From Treponema sp. (GTDB lineage Bacteria; Spirochaetota; Spirochaetia; Treponematales; Breznakiellaceae), in contig JAISGE010000199.1 in assembly GCA_031263265.1 (NCBI GenBank), forward strand, positions 1 to 10,501: DNA of 10,501 bases, in the 5' to 3' direction. The position numbers were made by a program, and so were the translations under genes. The notes beneath the pieces are model-generated. The model did no database searches and was not told the origin of the DNA. It worked only from the letters and a program-made list of their open reading frames with translations. Below are positions 6,732-10,501 of the stretch, piece after piece; the first letter of the stretch is position 1, and the number at the start of each line of letters is the position of its first letter.

Positions 6732-7586
6732 GTGATTAGAGGATGGTATACCGGTGCCAGCGGGATGCGGGCGCAGCAATGGCGCTTGGATGCACTGGCA
6801 AATAACCTGGCAAACGTAGATGCAGATGGGTATAAGAAGGAGATAAGCTCATTTAAAGCCTTTCCAGAACTTTTGCTGCGTCGTATGGATGATGACGGGG
6901 TATATCAACATCCCTTTGGGTCTGCGGATAGGGCGCCGCTGATTGGGAAACTCGGTACCGGAGTTGAACTGAATGAACTGTATACCAGTTTTGAACAGGG
7001 AGCCATGAAGGAAACCCAAAGTGATTTCGACCTTGCCCTGGACGGAAAGGGTTTTATGACCGTGGCCACCCCCTGGGGCGAGCGGTATACTCGGAACGGT
7101 TCTTTTCAGTTGGGGAAAGAGGGCTACCTTGAAACCAAGGAAGGCTATCCCGTACTTGGAGAAAAAGGCCCTATCAAGGTACAGGCCAATAATTTTCAAG
7201 TCGATAAGCAAGGGAATGTATGGGTCAATGCCGCGTATACCGAGGACCCTACCCGCATGATTGCTCGAGAAGATAACACCTGGGAAGCGACAACCCTGCT
7301 GGATACCCTGAAACTGGTAAGTTTCGATGTGGACCGGTATCTCCAAAAACAAGGTTCCAGCTTGTACCGGGCCACGGATATTTCCGGTGAAGCCCGGATT
7401 ATGGAGGTGGAAAACCGGCCTCGGGTGGTTCAGGGTTTCACCGAAGCCTCAAATGTAGATCCGGTTCTTGAAATGGTTCAAATGATCGAGGTAAATCGGG
7501 CGTATGAAGCCAATCAAAAGGTGATTCAAACCGAAGATGCTATGTTGGGAACCCTGATAAACCAGGTGGGTAAAGTAAACGGCTAA
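6732..7586 (+). CDS. flgF: Flagellar basal-body rod protein, FlgF/FlhO-like
   Basis: A 284-residue rod protein of the FlgE/F/G family, exported by the flagellar type III apparatus and assembled into the rod of the periplasmic flagellum. It starts with GTG at 6732, with AGGGGA (6718-6723) 8 nt upstream. The N-terminal rod signature is at residues 1-37 (RGWYTGASGM, then LDALANNLANVDADGYKK). The central D1 region contains FDLALDGKGFMTV and RYTRNGSFQL at about 104-127. The C-terminal rod domain includes VVQGFTEASNVDPVLEM and NRAYEANQKVIQTEDAML. It is about 30 residues longer than E. coli FlgF (251 aa), with the extra length in the middle. FlgF versus a second FlgG-type name (FlgG1/FlhO) cannot be settled by reading alone; position ahead of flgG favours FlgF. 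It appears to be the first gene of a sigma-28-driven operon. Confidence 0.9.
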   Translation: MIRGWYTGASGMRAQQWRLDALANNLANVDADGYKKEISSFKAFPELLLRRMDDDGVYQHPFGSADRAPLIGKLGTGVELNELYTSFEQGAMKETQSDFDLALDGKGFMTVATPWGERYTRNGSFQLGKEGYLETKEGYPVLGEKGPIKVQANNFQVDKQGNVWVNAAYTEDPTRMIAREDNTWEATTLLDTLKLVSFDVDRYLQKQGSSLYRATDISGEARIMEVENRPRVVQGFTEASNVDPVLEMVQMIEVNRAYEANQKVIQTEDAMLGTLINQVGKVNG

Positions 7587-7596
7587 GGAGTTATAG

Positions 7597-8397
7597 GTGG
7601 TACGAAGTTTATGGACCGGCGCTTCCGGTATGATAGGTCAACAGGCCAATATTGATACGATTTCTAATAATCTGGCCAATGTGAATACCTCAGGGTATAA
7701 ACGAATGCGGGTGGATTTTGAGGATCTCCTCTATCAAACCGTTAAGACCGCCGGAACCCCTGCCACCGAGGATACGGTGGTGCCCGTGGGAGTCCAGATG
7801 GGGCATGGGGTGAAGATCGCGGATACCCAGCGGATGTTTACCCAAGGTTCTCCTCAGAACACGGAAAATGTTACGGACATGGCCATTATGGGGGAAGGTT
7901 TTTTTCGGATCCAGACCTACGACGGCAGTTATGCTTATACCCGGAACGGTGCTTTTGAGATAGATTCCAACGGACGCATGGTAACTTCCAACGGCTATTG
8001 GTTACTCCCGGATATTGTCATGCCTGAAGGCTTTCTTCCTGAGAAGATCACCATTTCAAAGGACGGCCGGGTCTCGGTGATTGTCCCCCAGATCAACGAA
8101 AACGAACCCACCCCGGTGGGGCAGATCGAACTGTACCGGTTTCCCAATCCCGTAGGGCTTACCGCGGTAGGGGAAAACCTGTTTAAGGTTACCGAAGCCT
8201 CTGGCGACCCCATCCCGGGTCGGCCGGGCTATGAAGGGATGGGCCAGATTTACCACAAATTCCTTGAAATGTCCAATGTTTCGGTAGTGCGGGAGATGGT
8301 GGACCTCATCGTGGCCCAGCGGGCTTATGAGTTCAACTCTAAAACCATCCAGACCAGCGACAGTATGCTGGGTACGGCCACAAACCTCAAACGGTAA
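7597..8397 (+). CDS. flgG: Flagellar basal-body distal rod protein FlgG
   Basis: A 266-residue distal rod protein, close to the length of E. coli FlgG (260 aa). GTG start at 7597 with TAAGGAG (7584-7590) ahead; the TAA in this string is the stop of the preceding gene, so translation of the two is likely linked. The N-terminus SLWTGASGMIGQQ, followed by IDTISNNLANVNTSGYK, is the classic rod signature. The D1 domain has MAIMGEGFFRIQTYDG and YTRNGAFEIDSNGRMVTSNG at about 96-130. The C-terminal domain has MGQIYHKFLEMSNVSVVREM, then VDLIVAQRAYEFNSKTIQTSDSML. FlgG polymerises above the proximal rod and joins it to the hook; spirochaetes use it in the periplasmic flagellum. No missing motif is seen. 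Confidence 0.95.
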   Translation: MVRSLWTGASGMIGQQANIDTISNNLANVNTSGYKRMRVDFEDLLYQTVKTAGTPATEDTVVPVGVQMGHGVKIADTQRMFTQGSPQNTENVTDMAIMGEGFFRIQTYDGSYAYTRNGAFEIDSNGRMVTSNGYWLLPDIVMPEGFLPEKITISKDGRVSVIVPQINENEPTPVGQIELYRFPNPVGLTAVGENLFKVTEASGDPIPGRPGYEGMGQIYHKFLEMSNVSVVREMVDLIVAQRAYEFNSKTIQTSDSMLGTATNLKR

Positions 8398-8418
8398 GCT
8401 TAAGCTAAGGAGGGAATG

Positions 8419-8844
8419 ATGGCTATCGAACAACTGGGTTCTTTGTATTACGATCATGCCGGGCTTGAGGCGGTTTCCCGCAGGGTAAACCCCCGGTTTG
8501 ATGCTGATGCAGGAGCGTCCACGGGGCGCGTGTTTTCCGAAGTGCTTGAAAAGGCCAGTACCCAAGAGGCTCCTACCCGGAGTGCAGTGAAACCTGTGGT
8601 AGACAAAACCGATAAACTCTATGAACAATGCGAAGCCCTGGAAAGCTTTTTGATCAAGAACCTGCTTACCAGTATGCGTAACACCGTACAAAAAACAGGA
8701 TTTATTGATGAGGGCTTTGCAGGAAAAATGTACGAAGATATGCTCTACGATGAATACGCCAAAGACTTCACCAAACAAGCGAACTTCGGCCTTGCGGAAT
8801 TAGCGTATCTGGAACTCACCGACCGCCTGCGGCAGGCGAGGTGA
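8419..8844 (+). CDS. flgJ: FlgJ-type rod-binding protein (N-terminal domain only)
   Basis: A 141-residue protein matching the rod-binding (Rod-binding/FlgJ N-terminal) domain. The ATG at 8419 is preferred over the adjacent one at 8416, because AGGAGG at 8408-8413 is 5 nt from 8419 and only 2 nt from 8416. Residues about 60-140 carry the domain: a CEALESFLIKNLLTSMR helix, a GFAGKMYEDMLYDEYAKDF segment and a closing LAELAYLELTDRL helix. The N-terminal about 60 residues are polar and poorly conserved. The peptidoglycan-hydrolase domain of enterobacterial FlgJ is absent, as is usual in spirochaetes, so the protein probably acts as a rod cap or scaffold and a separate enzyme would open the cell wall. 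It is 21 bp downstream of flgG and is the last gene of the flagellar operon visible here. Confidence 0.88.
   Translation: MAIEQLGSLYYDHAGLEAVSRRVNPRFDADAGASTGRVFSEVLEKASTQEAPTRSAVKPVVDKTDKLYEQCEALESFLIKNLLTSMRNTVQKTGFIDEGFAGKMYEDMLYDEYAKDFTKQANFGLAELAYLELTDRLRQAR
8824..8838 (+). repeat. Short GC-rich hairpin at the 3' end of flgJ
   Basis: CGCCTG (8824-8829) and CAGGCG (8833-8838) form a perfect 6-bp stem with a 3-nt loop inside the last codons of the flgJ-like gene. No T run follows, so it is at best part of a weak termination or 3'-end protection signal. Confidence 0.35.
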
Positions 8845-8969
8845 GACCGGCGTAGTTACCAAGTACGTCCTTTCGTTCCTGCTTCCCGGCAACCGCACGG
8901 ACTAGCTACAGGTAGTTTGAGGGCGTACCGAGACATAGGGAGAAGCCCGCTGCCCTCTATCCCTTAAGC
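8845..8969. other. 125-bp convergent intergenic gap, no clear terminator
   Basis: This gap lies between the flgJ-like gene (+) and the alcohol dehydrogenase gene (-). I see no ORF, no tRNA fold and no hairpin with a T run on either strand. A perfect palindrome TTAAGCTTAA (8964-8973) overlaps the dehydrogenase stop codon. Short complementary AGGG/CCCT blocks around 8920-8963 could fold weakly on either strand. Confidence 0.4.
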
Positions 8970-10097
8970 TTAACCAAGAGACGTGCTGAACACCTCCAAA
9001 AGCTCCTCCCTGGTCACGGGTATTAATCCATTGGCGCTGTTCTTTGCCGTAATCGCCCGATCCGCATAATAGGCCAGTTCTGTAGCGTTACATCGTTCCC
9101 GCTTCCCCAAGAGCCTATCCAGGATTCCAGTGAAGGTTTCCACATTCGGTATATGCATAGCCAAAAGCAGCTCAGGGATCCGGGGAGGGTCTTCCGCGCG
9201 CTCCTTTGCTTGAACCAGTTGTAAATACCGGCCAAGAAGCAAGCCATTAGCCCGTCCATGATCAATGTCCTTAAAATAGGTCAACATATACCCCATAGCG
9301 TGAACCGCAATGGTACCGGTATGCGCGATAACCATACCTCCCAGCGTAGCAGCCCAGAGCAGTTTTTGGCGTACCTGACTCTGATTCCACTCAGCGGCTG
9401 CTCCTTCTAGGGCAGGAAAACAATCCGCGATAGCTCCAATACTGGCTTTGGCCAGGACATCGCTCCAAGGGGAGGCTCGAACCGACAACAGCCCTTCAAT
9501 CCCATGGGAAAGGGCATCAATCGCGGTATTGATGGTAATTGATTGGGGTAAGCCCTGCATATACCGGGCATCCAGGAAGGCCAGCCGGGGCACTAAGACA
9601 GGAGCGGCCACCGAGGTTTTAGTCTGGGCTGCATCGTTGGTAAGCACTGCATTGGGGGTAACTTCTGCGCCTGTACCTGCGGTAGTAGGAACCGCAACTA
9701 TGGGCAGAGCCTGAGAAAAGACGCTGCTAAAGAGGGATGCCTGGGGCACGGGCTGAACTGCCAGGGCTGCAGCAGCCTTGGCAGCGTCCATAGGAGACCC
9801 GCCCCCAATGGCAATGACCCAATCGCAGCGTTCCTGCCGGGCCAGGGCCGCGGCTTCAAAGACACAATCCACCGTGGGGTTACTCATCACCTGATCATAC
9901 AGGCAATAGGCTTGACCGTTGGCTTCCAGGGCTTTTACCAGATCCCTATAGGATCCGTTTGCCTTGGCGGAACGTTTGCCCGTTACGATCAGGGCCTTGT
10001 CGCCGAGTTCCTTCAAGAGGGAACGATGCTCAAAGATACAATTATCTCCCATTATTACCTTAGTGGGCAGGTGGAAAACAGAGTCATAGCGCTTCAT
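8970..10097 (-). CDS. Iron-containing alcohol dehydrogenase
   Basis: A cytoplasmic NAD(P)-dependent group III (Fe-type) alcohol dehydrogenase that interconverts alcohols and aldehydes or ketones, probably in fermentation. I prefer the ATG at 10097 (375 aa), which is 7 nt from AAGGAG; the ATG at 10103 is only 1 nt from it. In numbering from 10103, the Rossmann-type half carries the cofactor motif GGGSPMDAAK (100-109) and PTTAGTGAEVTPNAV (139-153). The helical half carries the metal ligands Asp196 and His200 (AIDALSHGIEG), His268 (AVHAMGY) and His282 (DHGRANG), so the metal site looks complete. The length is normal for the family. The exact substrate (ethanol, butanol, 1,3-propanediol or lactaldehyde type) cannot be read from sequence. 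No pathway partner adjoins it, and it appears monocistronic with its own promoter. Confidence 0.93.
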   Translation of the reverse strand: MKRYDSVFHLPTKVIMGDNCIFEHRSLLKELGDKALIVTGKRSAKANGSYRDLVKALEANGQAYCLYDQVMSNPTVDCVFEAAALARQERCDWVIAIGGGSPMDAAKAAAALAVQPVPQASLFSSVFSQALPIVAVPTTAGTGAEVTPNAVLTNDAAQTKTSVAAPVLVPRLAFLDARYMQGLPQSITINTAIDALSHGIEGLLSVRASPWSDVLAKASIGAIADCFPALEGAAAEWNQSQVRQKLLWAATLGGMVIAHTGTIAVHAMGYMLTYFKDIDHGRANGLLLGRYLQLVQAKERAEDPPRIPELLLAMHIPNVETFTGILDRLLGKRERCNATELAYYADRAITAKNSANGLIPVTREELLEVFSTSLG

Positions 10098-10148
10098 GGA
10101 CATACTCCTTCAAAATATTCTGGAAAAATAGTGATAAAAAAATGATAT

Positions 10149-10177
10149 ACTATATTTTGTGAGAGGTAAATCGTCGA
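10149..10177 (-). promoter_or_regulatory. Likely sigma-70 promoter of the alcohol dehydrogenase gene
   Basis: Read on the - strand: -35 candidate TCGACG (10177-10172, 4 of 6 to TTGACA), a 17-nt spacer, then -10 TATAGT (10154-10149, 5 of 6 to TATAAT). The start would be near 10142, giving a leader of about 45 nt to the ATG at 10097. An 11-nt inverted repeat, ATATA-C-TATAT (10145-10155), covers the -10 and might be an operator or simple AT-richness. Confidence 0.5.
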
Positions 10178-10253
10178 AATTTCAGCTTTTTCATACAATA
10201 TGGTGAAATATTTCCCCGTTATTCTTAGGGATTACTAGGCAATACGAAGGGGC

Positions 10254-10282
10254 TTGACAGGGATAAAAGATTTTAATATAAT
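10254..10282 (+). promoter_or_regulatory. Perfect-consensus sigma-70 promoter
   Basis: TTGACA at 10254-10259, exactly 17 nt of spacer, then TATAAT at 10277-10282. Both hexamers are full consensus with optimal spacing in an AT-rich region, so this should be a very strong housekeeping promoter. It reads rightward, with transcription beginning near 10289 and a leader of about 127 nt before the ATG at 10416. Confidence 0.85.
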
Positions 10283-10290
10283 TATAATTT

Positions 10291-10323
10291 ATGACTTTAA
10301 TCCAAGTCTCTCACCGTTCTTAG
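10291..10323 (+). CDS. Possible leaderless 10-codon leader ORF
   Basis: ATG at 10291 opens a frame coding MTLIQVSHRS and closes at TAG 10321-10323. The predicted transcription start is only about 2 nt upstream, so translation would have to be leaderless; there is no Shine-Dalgarno site. Its stop falls in the left arm of the leader hairpin (10317-10389), so a ribosome on it would disrupt that stem. It may be chance: ten codons is well within random expectation. Confidence 0.2.
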   Translation: MTLIQVSHRS

Positions 10324-10389
10324 TGTTCTGTCTTATTCGGATTACATACATAATACATTCCGTCATTAGTTTAAGATAGAACACAAGAA
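10317..10389 (+). promoter_or_regulatory. Long hairpin in the 5' leader
   Basis: GTGTTCTGTCTTA (10323-10335) pairs with TAAGATAGAACAC (10372-10384), with one G-U wobble. The stem extends past a single bulged A through TTCTT (10317-10321) with AAGAA (10385-10389), giving 18 pairs around a 36-nt loop that itself contains CGGA/TCCG. No T run follows, so it is not a standard terminator. It lies 10 nt before the Shine-Dalgarno site of the next gene, consistent with a regulatory or stabilising leader element. Confidence 0.55.
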
Positions 10390-10415
10390 GTAAGTTAAGA
10401 AGGAGAAAGTAGCCA

Positions 10416-10501
10416 ATGCTGTCTAGTTTGAGATGCATTATTTCTTTACTGGGGGGGGGGGGGGGGGGGGGGCGGGGGGGCGGGGGGGGGGCGGGCGGGG
10501 G
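10416..10501 (+). CDS. Start of an unidentified gene, running into a G tract
   Basis: AAGGAG at 10400-10405 lies 10 nt before ATG 10416. The frame reads MLSSLRCIISLL and then enters the G-rich tail at 10451, where it would continue as Gly (with Ala or Arg at the C interruptions) to the window edge. The strong promoter, leader hairpin and ribosome site make a real gene start plausible. The visible 12 codons resemble the beginning of a signal sequence or membrane segment (one Arg, then Ile/Leu-rich) but identify no family. If the G tail is an artefact, everything after about residue 12 is unreliable. Confidence 0.45.
   Translation, partial: MLSSLRCIISLLGGGGGGGRGGGGGAGG
10451..10501. repeat. 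Near-homopolymeric G tract at the window end
   Basis: There are 22 uninterrupted G (10451-10472), then G broken only by single C at 10473, 10481, 10492 and 10496 up to the last base. The sporadic C and extreme length look like a low-quality read tail at a contig end. A genuine poly-G phase-variation tract, as known upstream of or within some treponemal surface genes, is the alternative. Confidence 0.9.

Larger units (their letters stand above)
10104..10415. other. AT-rich divergent intergenic region
   Basis: A 312-bp region between the alcohol dehydrogenase gene (-) and the partial gene (+). It is clearly richer in A and T than the flanking genes and contains no ORF beyond about a dozen codons. 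It holds the leftward promoter near 10149-10177, the rightward consensus promoter at 10254-10282, and the structured leader. A partly complementary CCCC (10214-10217) and GGGG (10249-10252) pair just before the -35 could be an operator, but the match is imperfect. Confidence 0.5.

Noticed and set aside
6849..7352. 167-codon open frame on the - strand inside the flgF-like gene
   Set aside because: Fully antisense to a gene with clear rod-protein motifs; no independent evidence.
8056..8778. 240-codon open frame on the - strand across flgG and flgJ
   Set aside because: It lies antisense to two well-recognised flagellar genes, has no ribosome-binding site, and its translation resembles no family; it is a shadow of their codon use.
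8845..8969. Structured RNA gene in the gap between flgJ and the dehydrogenase
   Set aside because: I tried to pair the GTAG/CTAC and GTAC blocks, but no consistent stem set or terminator emerged.
10200..10238. 12-codon ORF starting at 10200
   Set aside because: Lies upstream of the rightward promoter, has no ribosome site, and is of a size expected by chance.

Overview
The window most resembles the chromosome of a treponeme-like spirochaete. The evidence is a BspA/TpLRR-type leucine-rich-repeat lipoprotein, lipoproteins with relaxed lipoboxes, and a flagellar rod cluster of FlgF-like, FlgG and a short FlgJ rod-binding protein without a muramidase domain, as found in Treponema. The assignment is inferred from gene content; no species is claimed. 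There is no mobile element, CRISPR array, rRNA or tRNA that I can see.

Left part (1-4486, + strand): a tightly spaced surface and uptake operon. It runs from a HmuY-like protein cut by the window edge, to an LRR lipoprotein made of two similar modules, to a TonB-dependent outer-membrane receptor with a YRAP motif as in HmuR, to a complete HmuY-like lipoprotein. This is the HmuY/HmuR (haem capture plus receptor) arrangement known from Bacteroidetes, here with duplicated HmuY genes flanking the receptor and an LRR protein. The ligand is an inference: the HmuY-like protein has few histidines and the receptor has none between its two signature boxes.

Middle (4524-6679, - strand): an OmpR-type response regulator and a BaeS-like sensor kinase, coupled by a 4-bp ATGA overlap. 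They converge on the uptake operon and diverge from the flagellar genes. Only 52 bp separates the regulator from the flagellar cluster, and this gap carries a good match to a sigma-28 flagellar promoter reading rightward.

Right part: flgF-like, flgG and flgJ-like genes (6732-8844, +) form an operon for the distal and proximal rod of the periplasmic flagellum. A 125-bp gap with no clear terminator follows. Next is an iron-containing alcohol dehydrogenase on the - strand (8970-10097), with its own likely promoter. The last 400 bp is AT-rich and has no long ORF. It contains a perfect-consensus sigma-70 promoter (TTGACA, 17 bp, TATAAT) reading rightward, a possible leaderless 10-codon mini-ORF, an 18-bp hairpin in the leader, a Shine-Dalgarno site and the first 12 codons of a gene. 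That gene runs into a 51-base, almost pure G tract at the window end, which is either an assembly or read artefact or a phase-variable poly-G.
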